From: Vagococcus bubulae
Lineage (GTDB): Bacteria; Bacillota; Bacilli; Lactobacillales; Vagococcaceae
Direction: 5' to 3'
DNA: 64,000 nt
NCBI RefSeq assembly: GCF_003950315.1
Contig: NZ_NGJT01000012.1
Location: forward strand, 1 to 64,000
Numbering within the stretch: position 1 is the stretch's first letter; each line of letters opens with the position of its first letter. A model generated the notes under the pieces. It had not been told where the DNA came from. It saw only the letters and a program-made list of their open reading frames with translations, and made no database searches. Positions 7,823 through 20,186 of the stretch are shown here, piece after piece. Made by a program: the position numbers and the translations under genes.

Positions 7823-8344
7823 ATGTTTAATCAATTAGTGATTGCAAGTTCTGGACAAACAACGTTTAGTACCATTTTATTTGTCTCTGTTTCATTTCTT
7901 GTATTGTTATTAGCGTTAAAGAAATTTGCCTGGGGACCTCTAACAACGATGTTAGACGAACGAGAAAACAAAATAGCTGGCGATATTGATAGTGCAGAAC
8001 AATCAAAAATAGACGCTGCTAATTTAGCCAAACAAAGAGAAGTGGAATTAAAAGAAGCTCGTACAGAAGCACAAAGTATTATTGCTCAAGCAAAAGATGT
8101 TGCTGAAAATAATGCTCATGCAATTATTGTAGAAGCTCAAGAACATGCAACAAGAATGAAAAAACAAGCGCAAGAAGACTTACGTCTTGAAAGAGAACGT
8201 TTGTTAGCAGAAGCGAAAAAAGAAGTGGCAGACTTGTCTGTTGAAATTGCCTCTAAAATACTTAAAAAGGAATTGTCAGCTAGTGCTCATCAAGAGTTGG
8301 TTCAATCAAGTATTGATAAGCTAGGAGTTGATGACAATGAATAA
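7823..8344 (+). CDS. atpF: ATP synthase Fo subunit b
   Basis: The peripheral-stalk subunit has one N-terminal membrane helix (about 17-33) followed by a long charged coiled coil rich in Glu, Ala and Lys. The start is set at 7823 (Met-Phe-Asn-Gln), giving 173 residues and matching the family N-terminus. The upstream in-frame ATG at 7808 sits directly on the SD GGAAGGA, leaving no spacing. With the chosen start the spacing is a long 14 bases, so initiation may be weak. It overlaps atpH by 8 bases. Confidence 0.92.
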   Translation: MFNQLVIASSGQTTFSTILFVSVSFLVLLLALKKFAWGPLTTMLDERENKIAGDIDSAEQSKIDAANLAKQREVELKEARTEAQSIIAQAKDVAENNAHAIIVEAQEHATRMKKQAQEDLRLERERLLAEAKKEVADLSVEIASKILKKELSASAHQELVQSSIDKLGVDDNE

Positions 8345-8876
8345 GAAATTTAGTGTCGCAAGAACTTATGGTAAAGCGTTATTTACCGAAGCAACACAAC
8401 TAAATATGGTAAATGAAATCTATCAAGAGTTGTTACAACTTAGAGAAGTTTATCATGAAGTACCAGATTTAGGGGATATCCTATCAGATGACCGCTTATC
8501 AATTTTTGAAAAAGTTAATATTGTAAAAGACTTAGAAAATAGTTTTAGTGATACAATGGCTAAGTTTATTCATACTGTCTATGATTATGGTCGTATGAAT
8601 GAAATGCTTGATATTATTGATGAGTATGAACATCTATACTATGACCAATTTGGTATCATTGTAGTGAATGTAACCACAGCTGTTGCATTATCACTGGAAC
8701 AAAGACATGATTTAGAAAAACGTTTGGCAAAACAATTTCATGCAAATAAGGTTGTTTTACGACCAAAATTAGACCCAAGCATAATGGGTGGAATGATTGT
8801 CGAATCAGAACATCGAATCATTGATCAAAGTGTGAGAACAGAATTAAATAATATTCATGCTAAATTATTGGCTTGA
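8337..8876 (+). CDS. atpH: ATP synthase F1 subunit delta
   Basis: This 179-residue peripheral-stalk protein links F1 to subunit b, and the family pattern ARTYGKALF is at the N-terminus. Three start codons are in frame. The ATG at 8337 is preferred because AGGAG lies 9 bases upstream, and the start then overlaps the atpF stop, a typical coupled arrangement. C-terminal motifs include VVLRPKLDPSIMGGMIV. Confidence 0.92.
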   Translation: MNKKFSVARTYGKALFTEATQLNMVNEIYQELLQLREVYHEVPDLGDILSDDRLSIFEKVNIVKDLENSFSDTMAKFIHTVYDYGRMNEMLDIIDEYEHLYYDQFGIIVVNVTTAVALSLEQRHDLEKRLAKQFHANKVVLRPKLDPSIMGGMIVESEHRIIDQSVRTELNNIHAKLLA

Positions 8877-8899
8877 TGTTAGGTTTAACGACAAGGTGA

Positions 8900-10450
<1,551 letters not shown>

Positions 10451-10466
10451 AAAGTGGTGATTGAAC

Positions 10467-11381
10467 ATGGGCGGCTCACTTATTGATATTAAGAAGAGAA
10501 TAGCTTCAACAAAAAAGACCAGTCAAATTACAAGTGCCATGCAAATGGTAGCAGCTTCTAAATTGACGAAATCTGAACAATCATCAAGACGCTTTCAAGA
10601 GTATGCTTCTAAAGTAAGAAGTATGACAACTCATTTGGCTTCTTCACAGTTAACTGCGATAGATAATTCTGATTTTTCTGGTTTTGAGCAAGATATGGAA
10701 ATGTATCAACAAATGCTTATCGCTCGACCAGTTAAAACAATTGGTTATATTGTGGTTACTTCTGATAAAGGTCTAGCAGGTGGCTATAACAGTTCGATTT
10801 TAAAAAACATGTTAGAAATCATCAAAAAAGACGAAGAAGAAGGCATGAATGTGGTGTTAATGGCTATTGGAGGAACAGGTTCAGATTTCTTCAAGCATCG
10901 TGATTTACCAGTAGCTTATGAATTAAGAGGATTAAGTGACTACCCAAGTTATAGTGAAGTAAGACGTATCGTGAACTCTGCTTTACAGATGTATAATAGT
11001 GAAATGTTTGATGAGCTATACGTATGTTATAACCATCATGTTAATACACTGTCATCATCATTTAGAGCAGAAAAAATCTTACCAATCGTTGACTTAGATG
11101 CTAAAGAAGCTGAAACGTACGAACAAGAGTATACTCTTGAGCCTTCAGCAGACGCTATTTTAAATACGTTACTGCCCCTTTACGCTGAAAGTTTAATATA
11201 TGGAGCAGTTTTAGATTCTAAAACTGCAGAGCACGCTGCACGTATGACTGCTATGAAGAGTGCCACAGAAAATGCGACAAATATCATTGATGATTTGACC
11301 ATTTCTTATAATAGAGCACGTCAAGCAGCCATTACAGAAGAAATCACAGAAATTGTTGGTGGAGCAGCTGCCTTAGAATAA
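10467..11381 (+). CDS. atpG: ATP synthase F1 subunit gamma
   Basis: This 304-residue rotor shaft has two conserved termini forming the coiled coil: [18 protein letters not shown] near the start and [21 protein letters not shown] near the end. The ATG at 10467 lies 6 bases from the SD GTGGTGA, whereas the upstream TTG has no spacing. A Glu/Met-rich insertion around residues 65-85 is typical of Lactobacillales. Confidence 0.96.
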   Translation: MGGSLIDIKKRIASTKKTSQITSAMQMVAASKLTKSEQSSRRFQEYASKVRSMTTHLASSQLTAIDNSDFSGFEQDMEMYQQMLIARPVKTIGYIVVTSDKGLAGGYNSSILKNMLEIIKKDEEEGMNVVLMAIGGTGSDFFKHRDLPVAYELRGLSDYPSYSEVRRIVNSALQMYNSEMFDELYVCYNHHVNTLSSSFRAEKILPIVDLDAKEAETYEQEYTLEPSADAILNTLLPLYAESLIYGAVLDSKTAEHAARMTAMKSATENATNIIDDLTISYNRARQAAITEEITEIVGGAAALE

Positions 11382-11384
11382 TGA

Positions 11385-12806
<1,422 letters not shown>

Positions 12807-12824
12807 CAAGGAGGGAAAATCATT

Positions 12825-13244
12825 ATGAGTACCTTTATGGTTAATATTGTTACGCCAGATGGATTGATTTATGAGCATGAGGCAAAATTTTTGGTTGCAA
12901 ATACTCAAGCGGGATCGCTTGGTATTTTGCCCAAACATTGCCCGTTGATTGCCCCTTTAAAAATTGATGCTGTACGTATCGATCGAGAAGAAAATATTAA
13001 CGACTGGATTGCAGTAAATGGTGGTGTCATTGAAGTGCGTGACAACGTGGTTTCAATTGTTGCTAACAGTGCTGAAACAGAAGAAAATATTGATATTTCA
13101 AGAGCTGAACAAGCTAAGAAACGTGCAGAACAAAAAATTGAAGCTGCTAAAAACGAGCAAAATCAATCAATTGATATGGCTAGAGCTGAAGTGGCGCTTT
13201 ACAGAGCGTTAAATAGGCTTAATGTGGCGAATAAAAGAAGGTAA
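12825..13244 (+). CDS. atpC: ATP synthase F1 subunit epsilon
   Basis: The 139-residue protein has an N-terminal beta barrel (LIYEHEAKFLVANTQAGSLGILPKHCPL) and a C-terminal helical hairpin rich in Arg, Ala and Glu that can inhibit ATPase activity. The SD AAGGAGGG is strong. The gene ends inside the operon terminator, closing the atp operon. Confidence 0.95.
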   Translation: MSTFMVNIVTPDGLIYEHEAKFLVANTQAGSLGILPKHCPLIAPLKIDAVRIDREENINDWIAVNGGVIEVRDNVVSIVANSAETEENIDISRAEQAKKRAEQKIEAAKNEQNQSIDMARAEVALYRALNRLNVANKRR

Positions 13245-13277
13245 AGAAACATTTGTTTCTTTACCTTCTTCTCTTTT
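13237..13277 (+). terminator. Terminator of the atp operon
   Basis: A perfect 15-bp stem (GAAGGTAAAGAAACA and its complement, two-base loop) starts within the last atpC codons and is followed by a T/C-rich tail. It is among the strongest hairpins in the window. Confidence 0.9.
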
Positions 13278-13300
13278 ATAATGAATGTGGAGGTGAAAAT

Positions 13301-13543
13301 ATGTCAGTATTTGGAATTGATGCGTTAGTTAGAATTTTAAGTCACTTTATTTTTATTTATTTAACTTTTTGGACGTTAAATTCATTGCGATTAGATGTGT
13401 TATTTAAAAAAGGGATACAATATGACAAACAAATTCGCTTGGCTTATGTTTTTTTATCTGTAGCGATAGGCTTTCAAGTAAGTAATTTCTTTTTAGAGGT
13501 AATCTTTTTAGTACGTAATTTTTTTGAAGGAATGACTCTCTAA
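13301..13543 (+). CDS. DUF1146 family membrane protein (YwzB type)
   Basis: This 80-residue protein has two hydrophobic segments (about 10-28 and 46-70) and matches the DUF1146 family, of unknown function. B. subtilis ywzB has the same place between atpC and murAA, which supports the identity. The start at 13301 follows GGAGGTG; the longer frame runs back into the atp terminator and has no SD. Confidence 0.82.
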   Translation: MSVFGIDALVRILSHFIFIYLTFWTLNSLRLDVLFKKGIQYDKQIRLAYVFLSVAIGFQVSNFFLEVIFLVRNFFEGMTL

Positions 13544-13570
13544 GAAAATTATTAGGAAAATCTTAATGAA

Positions 13571-13599
13571 TTTCTTTTTCCATAAAATCATGATATACT
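13571..13599 (+). promoter_or_regulatory. Promoter for murA
   Basis: TTTCTT-N17-TATACT gives a strong -10 and a weak -35, about 48 bases before murA. Confidence 0.5.
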
Positions 13600-13646
13600 G
13601 ATTTAGATTTGTAATAAGTTCCTTATATTTATGGAGGGAAAAATTA

Positions 13647-14945
13647 ATGGAATATATAGCAGTACGCGGTGGAAATCGCCTAGAAGGAAACGTTAAGATT
13701 GAAGGAGCAAAGAATGCTGTATTGCCTATTTTAGCTGGTGCATTACTTGCTAATAAAGGACAAACAACGATTACTAATGCTCCAATACTTTCTGATGTAT
13801 TTACGATGAATAATGTTATTAAATATTTAAATACAGATATCGAGTTTATTGAAGAAGAAAATACGATTAAAATTGATGCAACAAAAGAATTGGAAACTGA
13901 AGCACCTTTTGAATACGTGAGTCAAATGAGAGCCTCTATTGTTGTGATGGGACCACTTTTAGCTCGTACAGGACGTGCGAAAGTTGCCATGCCTGGTGGT
14001 TGCGCAATTGGAACACGACCAATTGATTTACATTTGAAAGGGTTTCAAGCATTAGGAGCTAAAATTACACAACAAAATGGGTATATTGAGGCAGTCGCTG
14101 ATGAATTAGTCGGTGCAAGAATTTATTTAGATTTTCCAAGTGTCGGTGCGACTCAAAATATTATGATGGCTGCTGTTCGTGCAAAAGGAACAACCGTCAT
14201 TGAAAATGTTGCAAGAGAACCTGAAATTGTCGATTTAGCAATTTATTTAAATAAAATGGGTGCTAAAATCGTTGGTGCTGGGACAGAAACCATTCGTATT
14301 GAAGGAGTAACTGATTTATACGGAACAGAACATAGTGTCGTCCAAGATCGTATAGAAGCAGGAACTTTTATGGTAGCAGCTGCAGCAACTCAAGGAAATA
14401 TTTTTATTGAAGATGCAGTGGCGGAACACAACAGTCCTTTGATTTCTAAGTTAGTAGAAATGGGTGTTGATATCATTAATGAAGAAAATGGGATTCGAGT
14501 GATTGGACCTGAGTATTTAAAACCAACAGATATTAAAACATTACCACATCCAGGATTCCCTACAGACATGCAAGCACAAATGAGTGTCTTGATGGTATTG
14601 GCTTCAGGGGATAGTGTGTTAACAGAAACCGTTTTTGAAAATAGATTCCAACATTTAGATGAATTACAACGTATGGGAGCAAAATATCGTATTTCAAATA
14701 GTGTGGCATATATTAGTGGTGTGCCAACGCTTCAAGGAGCACAAGTTAGTGCAACAGATTTACGTGCTGCTGCGGCATTAATTATCGCAGGACTTGTGGC
14801 AACAGATGAAACTCGAGTGACTAGATTAGAACATTTAGACCGTGGATACTACAAATTCCATGAAAAATTAGCAAGCCTTGGTGCAACAATTGAAAGAGTA
14901 GATGAAAAAACTATTCAAGAGCCAGTTGCAAAAGTAGTAAGTTAA
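13647..14945 (+). CDS. murA: UDP-N-acetylglucosamine 1-carboxyvinyltransferase
   Basis: This 432-residue enzyme catalyses the first committed step of peptidoglycan precursor synthesis, transferring enolpyruvate from PEP to UDP-GlcNAc. Conserved Lys22 (GAKNA) and the catalytic Cys119 (PGGCAIG), the residue that fosfomycin modifies, are both present. Low-GC Gram-positives usually have two copies. Position downstream of the atp operon identifies this as the MurAA (MurA1) type. The SD GGAGGG precedes the ATG. Confidence 0.95.
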   Translation: MEYIAVRGGNRLEGNVKIEGAKNAVLPILAGALLANKGQTTITNAPILSDVFTMNNVIKYLNTDIEFIEEENTIKIDATKELETEAPFEYVSQMRASIVVMGPLLARTGRAKVAMPGGCAIGTRPIDLHLKGFQALGAKITQQNGYIEAVADELVGARIYLDFPSVGATQNIMMAAVRAKGTTVIENVAREPEIVDLAIYLNKMGAKIVGAGTETIRIEGVTDLYGTEHSVVQDRIEAGTFMVAAAATQGNIFIEDAVAEHNSPLISKLVEMGVDIINEENGIRVIGPEYLKPTDIKTLPHPGFPTDMQAQMSVLMVLASGDSVLTETVFENRFQHLDELQRMGAKYRISNSVAYISGVPTLQGAQVSATDLRAAAALIIAGLVATDETRVTRLEHLDRGYYKFHEKLASLGATIERVDEKTIQEPVAKVVS

Positions 14946-14971
14946 ACTCTGTAATTAAGGAGGAAAATTAA

Positions 14972-15151
14972 TTGAGTTCAATAACTAAAAGAGTAGTCAT
15001 ACAATTCATATTAGTTGTTTTTGTGATTCTATTATTGATAGGATTATTTTTCCTAGGAATTTTTATAGGGTATGTCTATGTTGGAAAAGGGCAATCGAGT
15101 GATGCCTTTAATCCAGCAACTTGGCACCATATATTAGATTTTGTTAAATAA
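14972..15151 (+). CDS. EpuA-like small membrane protein (TTG start)
   Basis: This 59-residue ORF begins with TTG, 8 bases after a strong AAGGAGG. It has a short basic N-terminus, one membrane helix (about 8-38), and a conserved-looking tail with FNPATWHHILDFVK. Small proteins of the EpuA family (often mislabelled RNA polymerase beta) follow murA in streptococci and enterococci, so family and context agree. The function is unknown. Its length and rare start codon make it easy to miss. Confidence 0.75.
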   Translation: MSSITKRVVIQFILVVFVILLLIGLFFLGIFIGYVYVGKGQSSDAFNPATWHHILDFVK

Positions 15152-15156
15152 CTAAT

Positions 15157-15190
15157 GACCATCAACGTTTGTGTTGGTGGTTATTTTTTA
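15157..15190 (+). terminator. Terminator after murA-epuA
   Basis: GACCATCAAC pairs with GTTGGTGGTT (one wobble, weak terminal pair) around a six-base loop, followed by ATTTTTT. Confidence 0.75.
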
Positions 15191-15208
15191 AATTGTTAGG
15201 AAGATATT

Positions 15209-15496
15209 ATGAAAAAAATTATCATTTTACCTGTTCGTTTTTATCAAAAATTTATTTCTCCTTTATTTCCTAAAAGTTGTCGTTATCATCCAACGTGTTC
15301 TCAGTATATGATTGATGCGGTAAATTATCATGGAGCAATTAAAGGGTTTATCATGGGAACAGCACGTATTTTAAGATGTCATCCTTTTGTTAAAGGTGGT
15401 ATTGACTATGTTCCACAAAAATTTACTATTAGAAAAAATCCTGATGAAACGTATCGAGGTCCCTATAAAAGAGAACACAAACATAACAATAAATAA
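15209..15496 (+). CDS. yidD: Membrane protein insertion efficiency factor YidD
   Basis: This 95-residue protein contains the family signature: [20 protein letters not shown], then a Gly-rich amphipathic region and [14 protein letters not shown]. It assists YidC-dependent insertion at the inner face of the membrane. The conserved cysteines (two in CRYHPTC, one in LRCHP) are present. A long basic tail follows the core. Confidence 0.93.
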   Translation: MKKIIILPVRFYQKFISPLFPKSCRYHPTCSQYMIDAVNYHGAIKGFIMGTARILRCHPFVKGGIDYVPQKFTIRKNPDETYRGPYKREHKHNNK

Positions 15497-15508
15497 AAAA
15501 ATGTCAAG

Positions 15509-15541
15509 TAGACTTGTTTTAATTAACGGTCTATTTTTTTA
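15509..15541 (+). terminator. Terminator after yidD
   Basis: Stem TAGAC..GTT/AAC.GTCTA with a small internal loop, then seven T. Confidence 0.65.
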
Positions 15542-15547
15542 TTTTAG

Positions 15548-15562
15548 AATTGTCTGAAAATT
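15548..15562 (+). promoter_or_regulatory. CodY box upstream of the liv operon
   Basis: AATTGTCTGAAAATT differs at one of 15 positions from the CodY consensus AATTTTCWGAAAATT. It sits 3 bases upstream of the -35 box. CodY senses branched-chain amino acids and GTP and commonly represses their uptake genes, so site and target fit. Binding was not tested. Confidence 0.72.
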
Positions 15563-15565
15563 CTG

Positions 15566-15594
15566 TTGACTTATACCTAATATTAATTTATATT
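15566..15594 (+). promoter_or_regulatory. Promoter of the liv operon
   Basis: TTGACT-N17-TATATT, about 45 bases before livJ and directly after the CodY box. Confidence 0.75.
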
Positions 15595-15639
15595 AATAAA
15601 TAACTTATTTAAATCTAATAAAGAAGTGGGGAAAGTAAT

Positions 15640-16809
15640 ATGAAAAAAATTATAGGAATGCTTATGGGAGCAACACTATTGTTATCTGCTTGTGGAACAC
15701 CAGGTGGAGGAACAGCTCAAAATACAGAATCGCAAAAAGAGGCAGATACAGTTAAAATCGGGTTGAATATGGAATTATCTGGAACTGTTGCGGGTTATGG
15801 TAACCAAGAAAAAGAAGGTGCTGAATTAGCCGTTAAAGAAATCAATGATGCTGGTGGTATTAATGGTAAAAAAGTTGAATTAGTTGTAAAAGACAACAAA
15901 AGTGACACAGCCGAAGCGGCTACTATTGCAACCAGTTTAACAACCAGTGACAATGTTATCGGGATGGTTGGACCAGCAACATCAGGTGCAACAAAAGCAG
16001 CTAGTCCAAATGCAACAAAAGCGAAAGTTCCAATTATCACACCATCAGCGACAGATGATTCAATTACTGTAGCAAATGATAAAGTGCAAGAATATATTTT
16101 TAGAACATGTTTCCAAGATTCATTCCAAGGGGTTATCTTAGCAAACTATGCAAGCGATAATTTAAAGGCTGAAAAAGCTGTTATTATTGGAGATGTATCA
16201 AGTGATTATGCAAAAGGATTAACGAAATCATTTAAGGATACATTTAAAGGTGAAATTGTAGCGGATGAGAAATTTAATGCAAAAGACAAAGATTTCAAAG
16301 CAATCTTAACAAAAATTAAAGACAAAGATTTTGATTTCATTTACTTACCAGGATACTACGAAGAAGCAGGATTAATTATCAAACAAGCTCGTGAAATGGG
16401 AATTGAACAACCAATTATTGGAGCAGATGGCTTTTCTGATTCTAAATTGATTGACATTGCCGGTGCTGAAAATATGAACAATATTTATTACACAGCTCAT
16501 TTCTCTGAAAAAGCACCTGCTTCAGATAAAGTAAAAACATTTATTGACGCATTTAAAGAAGAATATGGTAAATCTCCAAGTTCATTCAATGCATTATCTT
16601 ATGATTCAGTTTACATGATTAAAGCAGCTCTAGAAGCTGAAAAAGAAAATACAAGTGACGCTTTAACAAAAGGTTTAGCGACATTGAAAGATTTTGATGG
16701 TGTAACAGGTACTATGACAATGGATGAAAATCACAATCCTAAGAAACCTGCAGTCGTTATCGGACTTGAAAAAGGCGAAGAAAAATCAGCGGAAGTTGTT
16801 AATCCGTAA
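15640..16809 (+). CDS. livJ: Branched-chain amino-acid-binding lipoprotein
   Basis: This 389-residue periplasmic-binding fold protein of the Leu/Ile/Val family is anchored by a lipobox LSAC (Cys18). Early motifs EGAELAVKEINDAGGINGKK and MVGPATSGATKAASP match the ligand cleft region. It delivers Leu, Ile or Val to LivHMGF encoded downstream. A hairpin just after the gene probably lowers read-through, giving more binding protein than permease. The CodY box and strong promoter upstream suggest induction when these amino acids are scarce. Confidence 0.92.
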   Translation: MKKIIGMLMGATLLLSACGTPGGGTAQNTESQKEADTVKIGLNMELSGTVAGYGNQEKEGAELAVKEINDAGGINGKKVELVVKDNKSDTAEAATIATSLTTSDNVIGMVGPATSGATKAASPNATKAKVPIITPSATDDSITVANDKVQEYIFRTCFQDSFQGVILANYASDNLKAEKAVIIGDVSSDYAKGLTKSFKDTFKGEIVADEKFNAKDKDFKAILTKIKDKDFDFIYLPGYYEEAGLIIKQAREMGIEQPIIGADGFSDSKLIDIAGAENMNNIYYTAHFSEKAPASDKVKTFIDAFKEEYGKSPSSFNALSYDSVYMIKAALEAEKENTSDALTKGLATLKDFDGVTGTMTMDENHNPKKPAVVIGLEKGEEKSAEVVNP

Positions 16810-16822
16810 GAAAACATGAAAG

Positions 16823-16854
16823 CCAAGGAACTTTGACTAGTTCCTTGGTTTTTC
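16823..16854 (+). terminator. Partial terminator between livJ and livH
   Basis: A perfect 10-bp stem CCAAGGAACT/AGTTCCTTGG with a 6-base loop is followed by only five T. The livH SD comes right after, so this probably attenuates rather than ends transcription. Confidence 0.75.
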
Positions 16855-16870
16855 AAAAGGAGGGGAAACA

Positions 16871-17746
16871 ATGAATGTCCTTCAACAATTAATCAATGGA
16901 CTCTCATTAGGAAGTATTTACGCACTATTAGCCTTAGGGTATACAATGGTGTATGGAATTATAAAGTTAATCAATTTTGCCCATGGTGAAATCTATATGA
17001 TAGGTGCTTTTATTGGGTATTACGTTGCCAATAATTTTGGCTTTGGTTTAGTTTTAACTCTAATCACGTCAATGATTATCTGTGCTATTTTAGGAATGTT
17101 AATTGAGTTTTTAGCTTATCGACCACTTAGAAATTCAACACGTATTGCAGCACTTATTACAGCGATTGGTGTGTCTTTCTTATTACAATCTTTAATGATC
17201 TATTTCGTGGGGGCAGATACAAGACCGTACCCACAATTGATGAAAAATACAACATATGATTTAGGAATATTCCAAATCAGTAAAATTCAAATCGTGATTA
17301 TCGCTACTTCTATTTTCTTAATGATATTATTACAATTTATTGTTCAACAAACAAAAATGGGACGTGCGATGCGTGCGGCGAGTGTTGATCCGGAAGCAGC
17401 TCAATTAATGGGGATAAACGTTAACTATACTATTTCATTTACTTTTGCTCTAGGTTCATCACTAGCAGCAGCAGGTGGTGTGTTAATTGGACTTTATTAT
17501 AATAGTATTGATCCAATGATGGGAGTTGCTCCTGGTCTTAAAGCGTTTATCGCTGCGGTATTTGGAGGAATTGGTATTATCCCTGGTGCAGCATTAGGTG
17601 GCTTTGCTATTGGGATTATCGAAACAGTCGTGAGTGCTTTAGGTTTTACGGCTTATCGCGATGCGGTTGTCTACTTAATTTTAATTATTGTACTACTCGT
17701 TAAACCATCAGGGCTTCTAGGTAAAAATATAAAGGAAAAAGTGTAG
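16871..17746 (+). CDS. livH: Branched-chain amino-acid ABC permease LivH
   Basis: This 291-residue inner-membrane permease has about eight hydrophobic segments. The family signature LINFAHGEIYMIGAF is near residue 37, and the coupling region RAASVDPEAAQLMGIN is near 170. The SD AAGGAGGGG precedes the ATG. It pairs with LivM to form the channel. Confidence 0.93.
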   Translation: MNVLQQLINGLSLGSIYALLALGYTMVYGIIKLINFAHGEIYMIGAFIGYYVANNFGFGLVLTLITSMIICAILGMLIEFLAYRPLRNSTRIAALITAIGVSFLLQSLMIYFVGADTRPYPQLMKNTTYDLGIFQISKIQIVIIATSIFLMILLQFIVQQTKMGRAMRAASVDPEAAQLMGINVNYTISFTFALGSSLAAAGGVLIGLYYNSIDPMMGVAPGLKAFIAAVFGGIGIIPGAALGGFAIGIIETVVSALGFTAYRDAVVYLILIIVLLVKPSGLLGKNIKEKV

Positions 17747-17755
17747 GTGATAACA

Positions 17756-18709
17756 ATGAAAGAACGATTGAAAATAAATGGTATCTGGCTTGCTATTATG
17801 GTCGTGGTATTTGCCATTTTAGGAGCAACTTATTCAGCTGGATTAATGTCACCTGTTGTTGAAAATACGCTTGTTATGATTGGAATTAATATTATCTTAG
17901 CAGCAGGGTTAAATTTAGTGATTGGTATCTCTGGTCAGTTTTCTTTAGGACATGCTGGATTTATGGCTATTGGAGCTTATACAACAGCCATTATGACATT
18001 AAAAATGCCATCGATTGTTGGTTTTTTATCAGGTTTAGCACTAGGATGTATTCTTTCAGGGATTGTCGCATTACTTGTGGGTATCCCAACATTACGTCTT
18101 TCTGGGGATTATTTGGCTATTGCAACACTAGGAGTGTCTGAAATTATCCGCTCATTGATTATGAATATGGATCACATTACAAATGGACCTGCTGGATTAT
18201 TTGGAATTCCTCCTTTTGTCACATGGTCAATGGTTTATCTATTTGTTTGTATCACATTGATTTTGATTACAAATTATATTCATAGTGCGGCAGGTAGAGC
18301 TACTTTATCTGTTCGTGAAAATTTAATTGCAGCAGAATCAATGGGTGTCAATGTTACGAAGTATAAAGTTGTTGCCTTTGTTATTGGGGCAATGACAGCG
18401 GCTGTTGCAGGTGGTATGTATTCAAGTTATGTTCAAACAATCGTGCCAGGAAACTTTGATTTCATGAAATCTATTGATATTTTAATCATCGTGGTGTTTG
18501 GTGGTGTTGGAAGTATGACAGGAACAGTGGTCGCTGCTATTTTATTAGGTGTATTGAATATGTACCTACAAGATTTTGGTGCGATTCGTATGATTATTTA
18601 TGCTTTTGCTTTAGTTATCATCATGATTTTTAAACCTTCTGGGTTACTAGGAACAAAAGAATTTTCAGTGAAAAAATTATTGAGTAAAGGAGGGAAACAA
18701 CATGTCTGA
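17756..18709 (+). CDS. livM: Branched-chain amino-acid ABC permease LivM
   Basis: This 317-residue permease has the LivM pattern GQFSLGHAGFMAIGAY and a coupling loop RENLIAAESMGVNV. The ATG at 17756 is used because AGGTGAT lies 4 bases upstream; the GTG at 17747 falls within that SD. The gene ends overlapping livG by 8 bases. Confidence 0.92.
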   Translation: MKERLKINGIWLAIMVVVFAILGATYSAGLMSPVVENTLVMIGINIILAAGLNLVIGISGQFSLGHAGFMAIGAYTTAIMTLKMPSIVGFLSGLALGCILSGIVALLVGIPTLRLSGDYLAIATLGVSEIIRSLIMNMDHITNGPAGLFGIPPFVTWSMVYLFVCITLILITNYIHSAAGRATLSVRENLIAAESMGVNVTKYKVVAFVIGAMTAAVAGGMYSSYVQTIVPGNFDFMKSIDILIIVVFGGVGSMTGTVVAAILLGVLNMYLQDFGAIRMIIYAFALVIIMIFKPSGLLGTKEFSVKKLLSKGGKQHV

Positions 18710-19478
18710 GTTAAACATTAGTCATTTGACAAAGAACTTTGGTGGATTAGCTGCTATTCAAGATTTGAATTTGCATTTTGGCGATAATGAATTAATCGGG
18801 TTAATCGGACCAAATGGTGCTGGTAAGACAACACTTTTTAACCTGATAACAGGTGTATATGAACCAAGTTCAGGAAGCATTGAATTAACACACGATGGAA
18901 AAACAACAACGCTAAACGGAGTTGCTCCTTTTAAAATTGCACAGTTAGGAATTAGCCGAACATTTCAAAATATTCGCTTGTTTAAAGATTTAACTGTTAT
19001 TGATAATGTGTTAATTGCTATGACAGCTAATGCCAAAGAAAGTGTGCTATCTGGTATGTTGCGTTTGCCTTCCTTTTACAAAAAAGAAGATAAAATGGTA
19101 GAAGAAGCAACAAAATTATTAGGATTATTTGATTTAGAAGATAAAAAAGAAAATCTCGCTAAAAATTTGCCTTATGGTGAACAACGTCGGTTGGAAATTG
19201 TACGAGCTCTAGCAACGAAACCAAATATTCTTTTTTTAGATGAACCAGCTGCTGGGATGAATCCACAAGAAACTGAAGAATTAACTAAATTAATCAAACG
19301 AATCCAAAAAGAATTTGGATTAACGATTGTGTTGATTGAACACGATATGTCATTAGTAATGGAAGTGTGTGAACGATTGTATGTTTTAGAGTATGGAGCG
19401 TTAATTGCCTCTGGAACGCCAGAAGAAATTAAGCAAGATAAACGCGTGATTCAAGCGTATTTAGGTGGTGAAGAGTAA
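18702..19478 (+). CDS. livG: Branched-chain amino-acid ABC ATPase LivG
   Basis: This 258-residue ABC ATPase has Walker A GPNGAGKT (about 34-41), a degenerate signature LPYGEQRRLEI, Walker B ILFLDEPAAGMNP and the H-loop His in IEHDMS. The extended insert after Walker A is typical of the LivG branch. Its start lies within livM and its stop shares a base with livF, so LivM, LivG and LivF are translationally coupled. Confidence 0.94.
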   Translation: MSELNISHLTKNFGGLAAIQDLNLHFGDNELIGLIGPNGAGKTTLFNLITGVYEPSSGSIELTHDGKTTTLNGVAPFKIAQLGISRTFQNIRLFKDLTVIDNVLIAMTANAKESVLSGMLRLPSFYKKEDKMVEEATKLLGLFDLEDKKENLAKNLPYGEQRRLEIVRALATKPNILFLDEPAAGMNPQETEELTKLIKRIQKEFGLTIVLIEHDMSLVMEVCERLYVLEYGALIASGTPEEIKQDKRVIQAYLGGEE

Positions 19479-20182
19479 TGCTGAAAGTGGAAAATTTATC
19501 GGTTCATTATGGGATGATTCAAGCGGTAAAAGATGTGTCTTTTGAAGTAAATAAAGGCGAGATTGTCAGTTTGATTGGGGCTAATGGTGCTGGAAAAACA
19601 ACTATTTTAAAAAGTTTGTCAGGCCTTGTTAAACCATCAAGCGGGTCGATGACGTTCAACAATGATGACCTAACAAAAAAATCTGCTCCAGCTATTGTAA
19701 AAAGTGGATTAGTCCAAGTACCAGAAGGACGTCATATTTTTGCTGGAATGACTGTCATGGAAAATTTGGAGCTTGGTGGGTTTATTCATAATAATAATGA
19801 CGACAAAAAAGAAATTTTAGAGTATATTTTCGAAACATTTCCTGTGCTGAAAGAGAGACTAAAACAAGATGCTGCAACGCTTTCTGGTGGAGAGCAACAA
19901 ATGTTAGCAATGGGACGAGCGCTGATGACTAAGCCAGATTTATTGTTACTAGATGAGCCATCAATGGGACTTGCGCCAATTTTTATTCGTGAGATATTTA
20001 ATATAATCGAACGAATTAATAAACAAGGGACAACCATTCTTTTGATCGAACAAAATGCTAATATGGCCTTGAAACTTTCTGATAGAGGATATGTATTAGA
20101 AACAGGACAAGTCGTATTAAAAGGCAGTGGAAAAGAGTTACTAGAAAGTGAAGAAGTGCAAAAAGCTTATTTAGGAGGATAG
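19478..20182 (+). CDS. livF: Branched-chain amino-acid ABC ATPase LivF
   Basis: This 234-residue ABC ATPase has Walker A GANGAGKT, signature LSGGEQQML, and Walker B LLLLDEPSMGLAP, which is characteristic of LivF. The stop/start overlap TAATG with livG indicates coupled synthesis of the two ATPases of the heterodimer. Confidence 0.94.
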   Translation: MLKVENLSVHYGMIQAVKDVSFEVNKGEIVSLIGANGAGKTTILKSLSGLVKPSSGSMTFNNDDLTKKSAPAIVKSGLVQVPEGRHIFAGMTVMENLELGGFIHNNNDDKKEILEYIFETFPVLKERLKQDAATLSGGEQQMLAMGRALMTKPDLLLLDEPSMGLAPIFIREIFNIIERINKQGTTILLIEQNANMALKLSDRGYVLETGQVVLKGSGKELLESEEVQKAYLGG

Positions 20183-20186
20183 CATT

